DNA of 64,000 nucleotides from the NCBI GenBank assembly GCA_963070105.1, contig OY718806.1, positions 2,576,865 through 2,640,864 of the forward strand, read 5' to 3'. Below are positions 12,186-22,871 of this stretch, in pieces. This stretch comes from Litomosoides sigmodontis. Taxonomy: Eukaryota > Nematoda > Chromadorea > Rhabditida > Onchocercidae. Below the pieces are notes generated by a model that saw only the letters and a program-made list of their open reading frames with translations, did no database searches and was not told where the DNA came from. Position 1 is the first letter of the stretch; every line of letters begins with the position of its first letter. Position numbers and translations under genes: made by a program.

Positions 12186-12303
12186 GTTTTTCATGCCTTC
12201 CAAACTTTTTCCTAATTTTTGTTTTTCATGCCTTCCAAACTTTTTCCTAATTTTTGTTTTTCATGCCTTCCAAACTTTTTCCTAATTTTTGTTTTTCATG
12301 CTT
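12186..12303. repeat. 35-bp minisatellite, about 3.3 copies
   Basis: Copies start at 12186, 12221, 12256 and 12291 (the last partial). Each begins GTTTTTCATGCCTTCCAAAC and ends in CCTAATTTTT. The full copies are identical by eye. The array begins 14 nt after the stop codon of the ubiquitin-like gene, so it lies in its 3' UTR. Confidence 0.95.
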
Positions 12304-12327
12304 CACTATTCCGTGACAAAAGTACAT

Positions 12328-12333
12328 AATAAA
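12328..12333 (+). terminator. Polyadenylation signal AATAAA
   Basis: An AATAAA sits 156 nt after the stop codon of the ubiquitin-like gene, just past the minisatellite. Confidence 0.5.
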
Positions 12334-12582
12334 CACATTTTCTCTTTTAGTAGTTAATGCAAAATATAAATTCATTGTTATGGTACAGAATCATTAAGAT
12401 AAAATCAACATAACTCAAAATTTTCAATAATCAACATAATTCAAATTTTCAATATATATTATATATGACAATACCAAATAAGACGGTTTTTTAAACTAAT
12501 ATCCAATCACTCGATCACAGGATGACCCGCTCCTGAGTGCCTCATTTGATACAAGATATTCATCAATGCGAACACCATGTAA

Positions 12583-12995
12583 AATTTCAATACTAGTGCA
12601 ACTCTTAGTGAAGATATAGCTGTAACTCCATGGCAAAAATTAGAACTTGAGACCAGTTTGAATCAGGAAAGAGGTGACCGTTGCGCGCGTGTCCAACACA
12701 TCAAAGGCTACCTTGGAGATGGCAATGGCATAGAGACAGTGTTGAACATATTATATGTATTTAAAAAAGATATGAATACAACCATCGACTTCTATCAGTG
12801 CGTAAAATATACGGAGAGAGGTCGGGATGATCCTAATGGCATTCAACATTAATAATAGAAGAAATTAATGATCAGTTGATGCCTAAAATTTCACAGGCAA
12901 ATACGGTACTGCTAAGTCGCACGAAACAAGTAATCATTGGTAAAGATGAGGTAATCTGCATTAGAGAAATGATAAGAAAAATGCTCACACAATGA
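12583..12995 (+). CDS. Unrecognised coding-like exons
   Basis: I do not recognise this gene. An open frame runs 12583-12801 without a start codon and carries TPWQKLELETSLNQERGDRC and HIKGYLGDGNGIETVLN. A donor GTAAAA at 12802 and an acceptor TTTCACAG before 12897 join it in phase 0 to a last exon, 12897-12995 (ANTVLLSRTKQVIIGK, then a stop). A further frame starting GATGACCCG after a CAG near 12521 may be an upstream exon, but I could not join it cleanly. Amino-acid use looks coding. It could be a short gene with a missing 5' end, or the remains of one. It converges on the WDR26-like gene. Confidence 0.3.
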
Positions 12996-13106
12996 CTGTT
13001 TTACATAAATTGTTATAATCTGTTTACATTTTTGCGTTCATGTAGGCAATATTCAGATTGAAATTAAACAAGCAAAAGCAAACCTAATAAATGAAATTTA
13101 ATAATA

Positions 13107-16100
13107 TCAATTCTGCTGAATAGTAGATGAATCAATGCCCACAAGTGGACTCCAAATACGAATTGTACAATCATCAGAGCAAGAAACCAATTGCGGTAAT
13201 CTAGGATTCCACACTACAGCATTCACACGTGCAGTATGGCCAGATAATTTTGCTATCAATTCCTCAGAACTCTGCTTCCATATGTATATACATTCATCTG
13301 CAACATAAGTTTTTTAGTTCAAAAAATGCTAAAAATGTAAAATATAAATGAGTGACCTTCAAATTTTTTTATCATAATTCTTTAAAAGACAAAATATTTG
13401 AAGAATGCTTCTCCTTTACTTGTCGGAGAAAAGTTATTCATATTAAACTCTCGTTGAATTCAGACGAACTAATTGCAGATGGGTATAAGATATAATTTTA
13501 AAATTTACTGTCACGTGATTCAACTATTAGTGGAATGACTATGTACAAACTAATTCCACCACTTTAAGGGGAAAAGAAAGTCTTCGCGAAGCACGTACAA
13601 TTACTGAACTATCCATTCATCAAAATGTCAGCTTTCGTTATTGCAAAAGAAACTTATCAAAGAAAGGAATGAATACCTGTGGAACCGGTAGCGATATAGG
13701 TCTGCTCGGGTCCACCGAAAGTCGAATGAATAATAAAATCTTGATGTGGCGCACCAATGAAAGACCTGATTAAAGTTCGTGTTCTTAAGTCCCATAATCT
13801 CAAACCGTGCAATTTGGTATCAATTAAAATACGTCGCTCTGACTTATCCACAACAAATGTTGAAATCTGACTCAGTTCTTCAATAAGCGTTACTTCAGAA
13901 TCATCGCTAAATCGATAACTGCGAATTCTGAAAATTGGAAAGTGCTTAGAGTAAATTTTCTAAGACCTCAAAAAGCATTAAGAGTAGAACTAAAACTACA
14001 GGGCAATTTAACGATAATCGAGCTGCTTAAGACACCTGTTGTGAGTATCTGCTGCTAAAACTGATCCGTTCCTGAGACAGTGAACAGCACGAATTCTGTA
14101 ACCCTCGAATTTGCCTTCAGATTTCGCATTGTTATTCGTTAAAGCCTGAAAAAGAAATTTCGATAACTTTTGATCACTTCCTCTAATCGTCAGCTTTGGA
14201 TCATATTTGCAAGATGTAAAATAACGGTAGAAAAATAAATGGCAATCCTTCTTCAATCGGAACGCTTATTTTTTTATTCAAACTAAAAGTTAGAATCAAA
14301 ACATCGAGGAACGATACCCAGCAAACGCAATGAACAAACCATAAAAACATACATACAGACAAAAATGCCCCATTTGATCAGCGCAAACAAGTCTATAGCC
14401 GAACGATGAGTTTGGAACAAATGACATAACACTGCTATCGTTCGCTCTGTTTTCAATAACACAGAATGTGTTGCCGCTATGTACATCGTAAACGTGAACA
14501 TCCGCTAAGTGTCCCTCTGCAGCGCTTACTGCTAGAAGGGCACCATCGTCACTCCAAGTCAACAAAGAGGAACTGCTTCTTCCTAAATTTGTTATAACAA
14601 AAATTTAATCTTGTAAAAAAAATCATACAAACCTTTCTTCTCACAGTTTTATAAACCGCATATTATCCAACACAAGACTTTATAGCTCTTCGAAGATAAC
14701 ACAGATATTGTTATTATTCCTCAATTTTTGAACAGGACATGATTGAAAACATACACATACCAGTAAGTTCTTTGTATGGCTCAACAGTAACTTCATTGAT
14801 CACTTTCCATATGTGAGCTGCTCCCGACCTGCTACCTGTTGCTAAATATTTTCCACAACGTGAGAATGCCGCACACCAAACCTCATCTGTATGTTTCGTT
14901 AACACCTAAAAACTAATTGGCCTTCATCTAACAAAAAGAAATCATGAAAATGAGACACTTTATTTATAACAATATGATGCTGAAGTTAGATTGAAAACTA
15001 CACAATTACTGATGTTAATTCAGGTAGATGCCAGAGAAGGCAAAATTTGTGATCTACAGCGGGTAGGTTTATATACTAAATTCTTGGGAAACAAACCCAA
15101 CGTAATAGAAGAGGCTCTACCTGTGAAGTAAACATGGGGAAATGATCCCAGTCACACTGATGGTCTTCCAAAATATAATCCGGGGAGACATCAAAATCCT
15201 CCCTAACATGGAGATAACATTCGCGACATTGCATCTTCCACGCTACAACATTCAACAAAAGTTCGAACACGGATGTCACAAATATGCTTGACAAGGCAAA
15301 CTACAAAGTCGATTGTCATAGGTAAGTATAATAAATAAAGTGAGAAAAATCAGTAATGTTTTGACTTTAATATGCATACTCAATTCCAAATAGACAATAA
15401 ATTCAGCAGATAGAAATATGAAAGAAATAAAAAGTGGACATATAACTTACATTGTACGAGCAGTTTTTCCAACCTGTTACAAGGGAGCATAACTGTTGTG
15501 GGTAACAATTGCTGTATTTCAGCTACTAGTACATTTCTTTCACGTTCAGTACGATGTGCTCCCGTTTTCGCACATATGTCCACACTCTAAATCATTACTG
15601 GCTAATAAATGAAAAAGGTATGCTCTCAATCCCTTTTTTCTACCAATCGTTGAAAGACAATATATGCAGCAATTTGGTGGGAGGACAAAACATTAAGCAT
15701 TTAAATAAATCAAGAAATGAGATCTACCTTTGGATCAACATAGAGCAGTGGGAGCAAAATTTTTGAACAATGATGTAATAAAAAATGTATTTAGTAGTGA
15801 AAAGAAACAGAAGAAATATTTTAAATAGAAATAGCTTACAGTAATAAAATATAACACTGTTACAAAACACTAAGCATTTAAATAATTCAAAAAATTAGAT
15901 CTACCTTTGGATCAACATACAGCAGTGTTGCCAGAAAATTTCTGCGATCAAAAAATGCAGGATCTGATGGAAAATCTACTGTCAACAAGCTGAGTGCTTC
16001 TAGAACCTTAAAATTGCTCCTTTTAGATACTAAACAAACTTTCGAGTTTTCAGATACTAAAGCATTAAAGATATGATAATTCAGCGGAATATAAGGTAAT

Positions 16101-19100
16101 TCTCCAATGTTTAGCTTGCTAGAAAATGACAAAATAAGAATTTTCTCTTCATATCAAATGAATATACAATATTACCCTTTCTTTGCTTAGTAAATCAACG
16201 AATTTTTCTTCGTACAATTTCTCACGTATGCGCAATAAATTCAGATTTGCAACAAATGGTGACATTTTATCCACAATACCGAGTGCATGATCCCATTCAC
16301 CTGCCATTATATATTCACGTAAACGTATTGCTAGAGTATCTTCAAGACGGCAACCACTTTCCGCAAAGAGCGTCGCAACAGTTTCTCTGAAAAGACGAAT
16401 TTGTCAGTAAAATCCAGTAATAAAATAGAGACCGTGAAAATCTAATCACATGACTGAAATGAAATTCATGTCTGAAAACATACTGTAATCCAAGGTTTTT
16501 TAGATACTGGCCGATGATGCGAATTGTATTGACTTCTGTGGCAGCAAGTGGAGGAGGTGAAATGGGGGCCGAAACGAGATTTGTATCAGCAACATTTGGA
16601 GATCGACATAAATGACTTTTCGATGTTTGCAAGGTTTCCTTAAAGCGCCAACATTACAAAAAAAATGGATAAACAATTAGCAAAATGAGTAAAAGTAAAA
16701 GTCACAAACTTTTACCGTTTTTAATGAATTACATTGATGGATAAGTGTTTCAAACCAATCTTTACTGCATTGTGGACAAAACAAAACATACCTTTATGCG
16801 CTGACCAACTGATTTTGGAGTTGAATGATGCTGTGTCTGAACTCCCGCTGATTGCATGCTCCTAAAAAACCGATCCAATTTATTTTCAGTTCAGTTGCTA
16901 CCACTTTACCTACCTCACCCTTGACTGGAAATTGAAGTATGTCTGCGTCAGCGGTAAAACCCGAGTCCCTAACACTAAATATAACGTCCTAATTTTAACA
17001 ACTGATAAGGTTAATGAAGCTTCAGCAAAAATATTTTGCCTGGGTTTCTTCGCAGGTGGACCTTGGTCTGCGGCGTCAGCCAGCGAGTGTTCCACACCAC
17101 GCTCCACAGTGCCCGTAGATGAGGACGAAGGCCTCAATTCCTCACTCTGAAATAAATTCCTTATTACCTGGTTCAACAACCAAAAAAAATATCACTTATT
17201 ACATATAAATCGAAATGCATTGTCTGGACTGCTGGAAATGTATGTATTTGCAAATTAAAAGACCTGAAGTGATTAAAAGAATCTTCCACGACTAGCTGAA
17301 TAGAGCGCTGTACATAGCCAACAAGTGTTTCCATGCACAACTGCTAAACTTCTTATTCATTCTGATGTTAAATAGATACTTTGCAAACAGGAGTCAGCTA
17401 CTACGTGCGTATATGAATAATAATTACCATTGTCGGAAGTACTATGTTACCGTGAAACTAAATGAAGGTTCAAAAGACGGACTGAATTAGCTGCATTCAA
17501 CGGACTACAAGACGCAAGGACGAGCAAATGATAAACTACCTAAAGCAGAAGAATCTATTCAGTTATATGTGTATGATATTACTTAAAATACCCCTCATTA
17601 ATTCCGTTTCCGGTCCGAGTGCTACATTCATTTATCATCTTTCTATTCCACATACAAGCCACTAAACTAATATGCTGTCTTTACCGACAGGTTTATTTTC
17701 GGTTCGATAAAGCTGTAATAAAGGAAGTGTAAATATCACGTATCGCAGGACATCATGCTACGATATCTACTGTCATACATCCTCGTTGATGACGTGGAAT
17801 ACGATTCAACAGCGACCATTGAAAAGCACTTACAGTGTGTAAGCATTCATTTTCACACTATCGAACGACTAGATCACCTATTCAGTAACATTAGGAGTGG
17901 AGAAATGGATTTCAAATAAGTGTTTTTTTATGAAGCCTTTTTGGAGCCAGAAAGGGCGCGAAGGACAGTTGAGCAAATCTCGTGCAACTGGTCAACTGCT
18001 ATGACCGCTCTCTTCTCCTAAAACTTTAACAGAGAAAAAGACAAGTTCCAATCATCCGATGCGAAACCTAATTGTGTGGCAATTGCTCGGAGATGGCGAG
18101 GCTTCTTTTGCAAACACCTATTAAATGAGTTTGCAGTAAGACTGTGCACCGCACAAAACTGAAGCAAATCTAAAACAGGAAGGACTGTTTCAGTTTGATT
18201 TAACGTCTATCAGTTGTCCTTTTTCCCCGACACAAATCAAAATGTTTTCACGCTTGTGTAACTTACAATAATCAAACTTATATCACTAACAGGCTTCTTT
18301 AAAATCATAGCTTTAGCAAAAATTGCCTGTCACACAGAGATTTTTAATCAATACTATTAAAATCAACCTAATCAGACAAAAACACGGCAGATAGCAACAC
18401 GTCGATTGAACGTTAATCCATGGGGAATTTGTGTTGTCAATAAGTGGCACAAAACTCCTGATAAATAGGACCGAGGCATTGTAGTTCAGGGTGATTAGTA
18501 ATTGATCCACTTTCACTACAAACCATATATTTTAGCGATGACGCCCCTGTTCACTTTGCCGCATACGTACTTAGTTCATCCAATCGTACGCTCCCACTCT
18601 TCCCTCTACGCCTAATACACGCTCCCAGATAATCCACCCTACAAAGTCACACTCCACGCATCCCAAGCACCCAAGAAATCGTAAACACTGCTTAGAGCGT
18701 AGTGACGCGTTCCAGAGAACGCGTCAAATACTCACTCCCCCCTATCCTCTCTACCTATCTCACACTGTCCCACTTGTGTGTGTGTGTATGTATATATATG
18801 TGTGTGTATGTGTGTGTGTTCGTGCGTGCGTGCGTGTACCGATCGGTCTGTTTGTGTATGTGGCATATGTGTGAAGTCGTCAATGAGATTGTGTTTGTCT
18901 ATGTACGTGTTTCTATGGATTGAATGCATAGATCTATAGATTTGTGTGTGTGTGTATGTGTGTGTGTATGTGTGTGTGTATGTGTGTGTGTATGTGTGTG
19001 TGTGTATGTGTGTGTGTGTATGTGTGTGTGTGTATGTGTGTGTGTATGTGTGTGTGTGTATGTGTGTGTGTGTGTATGTGTGTGTGTGTATGTGTGTGTG

Positions 19101-19762
19101 TGTGTATGTGTGTGTGTGTATGTGTGTGTGTGTATGTGTGTGTGTATGTGTGTGTGTGTATGTGTGTGTGTGTGTGTATGTGTGTGTGTGTATGTGTGTG
19201 TGTGTGTATGTGTGTGTGTGTATGTGTGTGTGTGTATGTGTGTGTGTGTATGTGTGTGTGTATGTGTGTGTGTGTATGTGTGTGTGTGTATGTGTGTGTG
19301 TGTATGTGTGTGTGTGTATGTGTGTGTGTGTGTGTGTGTGTGTAGCATGGTTAAAGGAAGGAAAATAGAAGAGAAAGAAAGAGCAGTTAGAAACATTACG
19401 TGTTCCTGTCGTAAGACGGAAGAGAGACGTTGACGGTGTCGGCGGTGAAATTTTGATCTGCTGCTGATACGACCGTCGTGAGTTCGTCTGCTGTGGCCAC
19501 GGTACTTCGGTTCGTGTGCATCACTGTTGTACAGTTCAGTGTCAGCCGCGAAATACGGTGCTGTTTTGTCAAGCGCTGCATCTGCAAGTGCTGATGACAA
19601 ATATATTGGTTGATTATACGACGATAGTACGGTGAAGGTAACGGGACTGAAATTACTGCGGATCTCAGTATTTGCAGACTCATGCGTGGCGTGATGTATT
19701 GACTGCTGCTCCGTTGTCTCATCAGTGGCGATGCGGTGCTCTAATTGCTCGTTTTCTGACAT
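13107..19762 (-). CDS. WDR26/GID7-type LisH-CTLH and WD40 protein (CTLH E3 ligase subunit)
   Basis: Exons are 17146-16914, 16861-16792, 16638-16484, 16386-16176, 16114-15905, 15586-15451, 15242-15121, 14905-14761, 14582-14353, 14145-14036, 13927-13677 and 13297-13107. A likely first exon is 19762-19400. All join in phase, giving about 808 codons. The N-terminus has a KKPR basic patch. The LisH/CTLH part reads IRIIGQYLKNLGLQ, ETVATLFAESGCRLEDTLAI and EYIMAGEWDHAL. PTTVMLPCNRLEKLL matches the WDR26 linker. WD repeats follow: TDEVWCAAFSRCGKYLATGS, LLTWSDDGALLAV, LAADTHNRIRSY, HGLRLWDLRTRTLIRSF, and a last repeat ending CTIRIWSP. In the family it recruits substrates to the CTLH/GID ubiquitin ligase. 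The 11 exons from 16861 down are solid. The 17146-16914 exon may contain a 78-nt intron leaving an 11-nt microexon (16924-16914). The first exon rests only on its open frame, a GTAATG donor and phase. Confidence 0.85.
15685..15940. repeat. Partial duplication of a WDR26-like exon end and its donor
   Basis: About 15690-15760 repeats 15867-15940. Both contain AAGCATTTAAATAA, then AGATCTACCTTTGGATCAAC on the + strand, which is the minus-strand exon end GTTGATCCAAAG followed by the donor GTAGATCT. The downstream copy is diverged and lies inside the intron. Confidence 0.8.
18776..19343. repeat. Long interrupted (GT)n / GTAT microsatellite
   Basis: The main block, 18943-19343, is runs of 4-7 TG units separated by single TA steps (TGTGTGTGTATG). 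A shorter, less regular block lies at 18776-18840. The block creates long false open frames of Cys-Val on the + strand and His-Thr on the - strand. In the model here it lies inside the first intron of the WDR26-like gene. Confidence 0.97.
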
Positions 19763-22700
19763 TTGGCCTGAAATGCAGTTGTTTTTAGTAGAAATCTGTT
19801 TGAAACGACGAGAATGCACCACGACCTGACTGTCACGAACAGTTCATTCGTGAAACTATTTGCTATGTTCGGACGTTGTATGGTTTTCGTTGAGATAAAA
19901 TGAAAAGGTTTGCATAGAGGTCATCGTCCTATGGGAACGAATATCAATCATCTCAATTTTTGCTTCGTTACTAAATGGCCAGCAATATCAAGCACAGTGA
20001 TCAAAATGATAGGGACACTAGAAATTATATTAATGGATGACCAATGTGTTCATCGGCTGATTCACGAAAGACGAACAGTTTTTGATATCCGCATATGCTG
20101 TACGAATTTTAGCACCAGTTGGAAGCATGTGTTTTAGAATAATGCCTTCATTTTCTAGTTTAATGGAAGAGATGAGGATATAAAAGCAGTAGAAATGAAA
20201 AATTGTTCTATAAATATTCAAGAGGGATAGAAGTGAAAGTGAGGAGTGTATGAGAATGACATATTAACAAGAGTATGACGCAACATATTACAAGAGTATG
20301 ACGCATAAATAGTACATGTACGGATCCTCCCAAACTATAAATATGCAAATTCCAAAAGTGGTATTCGAAACGAGTAAGGAAGAGACTTCCCTAACTACTT
20401 CGATTGCACGTAATCAATAACTGAGGAAGAGTAAGAAAGCACGATGAGCGCAATAGAACATGAAGAACTGGAACTGATCGAATGGAAAATGGACGAAAAC
20501 ATGGACGAATGTAGCATAGACGTGAAAGAATGGAAGAGTGAAACAAGAAGGATATGCAAGAAATCCTCAGCTTCCAACCACCGAAGCACTTGGAGCTAAC
20601 TATCAAAGTTAGCTAACTATCCTGAATAGGAAACAGGAAGAGGGAGAGTGGGTCGAAGAGGAGGAATTTCATCAAACTGGCTCACTCATCCCGGATGGTT
20701 AACTGAGGGCACTGCCACTCCAATGCGTTGTAATACTTGTCGCTACACAAGCACAAATGTATATATATGTAGACACACATATACTTGCAACTATACTCTC
20801 TTCCATAATCTTTGGTGTTGCTTTTTGCTAGGAAGGAATGAACTGTAAGGATATGATGCTTTATTACCTGCGTGGAATTACATGAAGAGAAAGGAGTGGG
20901 ATGTTCCTGTATGCATGCGTGAGTGAATAAAATTTACTTACTCATTCTGCTTACTTCTCTCGATCATATCTGCGCATATCTCCTGAGCTCTCATCACCCA
21001 ATCCAAAATCCATGAAATTCTTTGAAAAATACACAGATGAAAAGATTGCAGTGGATCTTGCTTGGACAATACACAAACATGTAATAATGCATTCTGTGAA
21101 TCACAGCAAAACTCCTCCACCCTACTAGAATTTCTATCATTTCCTCTCTCTAATCGATAGCTTTCACAGAATTGGAAAGCTTGGGTTGATCATTTAATGC
21201 ACTCCACACGTAATCACTAAATAACGAGTATCCCAGTAAGGATATAACTATGAATTTCTGGAAAAATTCCAAGGTAAATTACAAGGTCGACAAGGAAGAA
21301 AATGGAAAAGGTCACGAGTTTGACTTGTTGAAGGTGCTAGAAATATCATGACCCACTAACCGACATAAATGTGAAGCTAGGCCTGATGCCACAATCATAT
21401 TGCATGTCATTTTTCGACTTTCCATTAGAACTTTTTTCGACAAAATGAGCTTCAAACTCCTCAACTTTCAATGTCTGTAGGAAAATTTTCACCGAACTCA
21501 CAGTTGTTTCCATTAATATCATAATCTCTCTATCAAGGAAATTACAGCAACCTGGAATAGCCTATCTCATATGATTAATATCCCAGAGTTATGTATGTAA
21601 GGAGCGACAACTAGTGACAAATAAGTGAAGATGATGTATGATCAGTACGTATCATATCAATGATAAGATCCGTTCGTTGCTGCCTCCTACCGTGCCAATG
21701 ACCTCGCTGCCTAATTATTGAACGTAACACTATATTGTATAATATGGATAGTACTGCTATCACTGTATACTTCAAAAAATGTGATACAGCGCTCGTAGAA
21801 CTTCTTCTAAATATGTGCTACTTAGGTTAAAAAAAAAAGCTGTTGACGATATACCATTCGCATTAAAAGCTACAGTAAATGACCACTAATTACAAGCTAT
21901 AGCAATTGCCATTAACAATATTACAATAACTGGTAAAATTTCGCACAGTACTCCTTGCAAAATACCATATACCAAAAGTCTTAGCAAATAATCTATCAGT
22001 AATTGCTTGAAACACTTTCCATCACTTATCTGTTTGTGTCGAAAGATAGCATTATAAGATTGTTCGCATATTATTGGTTAAATAAATCTGCAAAGGACGC
22101 GATAACGTGGACACTTAAAATGAGGAAAAGTGCCTCACAAGTGTACCATCCTATTCATTGCACCTCTCTGAAAACTCATTTAAGGTTTTCTTCGGTCAGT
22201 GAGCGAAGCTTTATGATTTCCATCATCGTTTTTTCCACTCTCTTTCATTCATCCAATGATGCAAGTAACTTTTTCCTTTTCTTTTCGATATGTATTTTTT
22301 GTAAATGTAGCGCTTCGTTAGTAGGAAGTGTTGTTTTTCTCACGACACGTGCTGGCTGAAGTGTCACGGAACGTTACAGCTGGAGTAGTTGCTCGCACGA
22401 AACGTTACCATAGGAATGTGGAACTTTCTGCGGAATTCATAACTTTTCAAAAAGCAAGCAGAGAAATTGATATTGCAACATGAGCCGAAACCCATCGAAT
22501 AGACTCACGCTTGGATTCGATGAGCAGTGAGTGAGTTGGCGTTTTCCTAGATCACTGTCTCTGCGTGTGGTTTTACGTGTACTCAACTTTTCTATTCACT
22601 TGCTAGTTGTTTACTCAGCAACAGTTCCCATCAATCTCTTTCCCTCTTTCGAGAATTAATGTTAGCTATGCAACATAGCAATCTAAAAAGCGTTTGAAAG

Positions 22701-22871
22701 CATCTACCACTGCTCATACAGCGTTTAACTTCTAGTAATCACGACTGTTTGGGACACTGTCAGCGCCATTAGTCGCCAAATTAGAGTTATAGCAAATAAA
22801 AACGAGCGGTGTTTCATGTTAGAATTGGTTCTGCTAAGGATAAAACATCAGCACCATGTAAGAATACAGGG
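19763..22871. other. Intergenic, no gene recognised
   Basis: There is an acceptor-like CATTTCAG on the minus strand just upstream of the 19762 ATG. Beyond it I see no exon chain. Frames of about 70-118 codons at 20391-20606 and 22003-22359 have no coding character. This is probably the shared upstream region of the WDR26-like and M3-peptidase genes. Confidence 0.4.

Noticed and set aside
17150..17179. A 21-nt intron upstream of the WDR26-like exon at 17146
   Set aside because: It is too short to splice and the upstream part has no ATG; a distant first exon fits better.
18899..19399. His-Thr tail of the 307-codon minus-strand frame
   Set aside because: The tail is the microsatellite read on the other strand. 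Only the part from 19762 to 19400 is kept, as a candidate first exon with a GTAATG donor.
18924..19433. Long Cys-Val open frames on the + strand
   Set aside because: They are produced entirely by the GT microsatellite; all three frames are open for the same reason.
22003..22359. 118-codon + strand frame
   Set aside because: Composition is not coding-like, there is no splice context or recognised motif, and it lies in AT-rich intergenic DNA.
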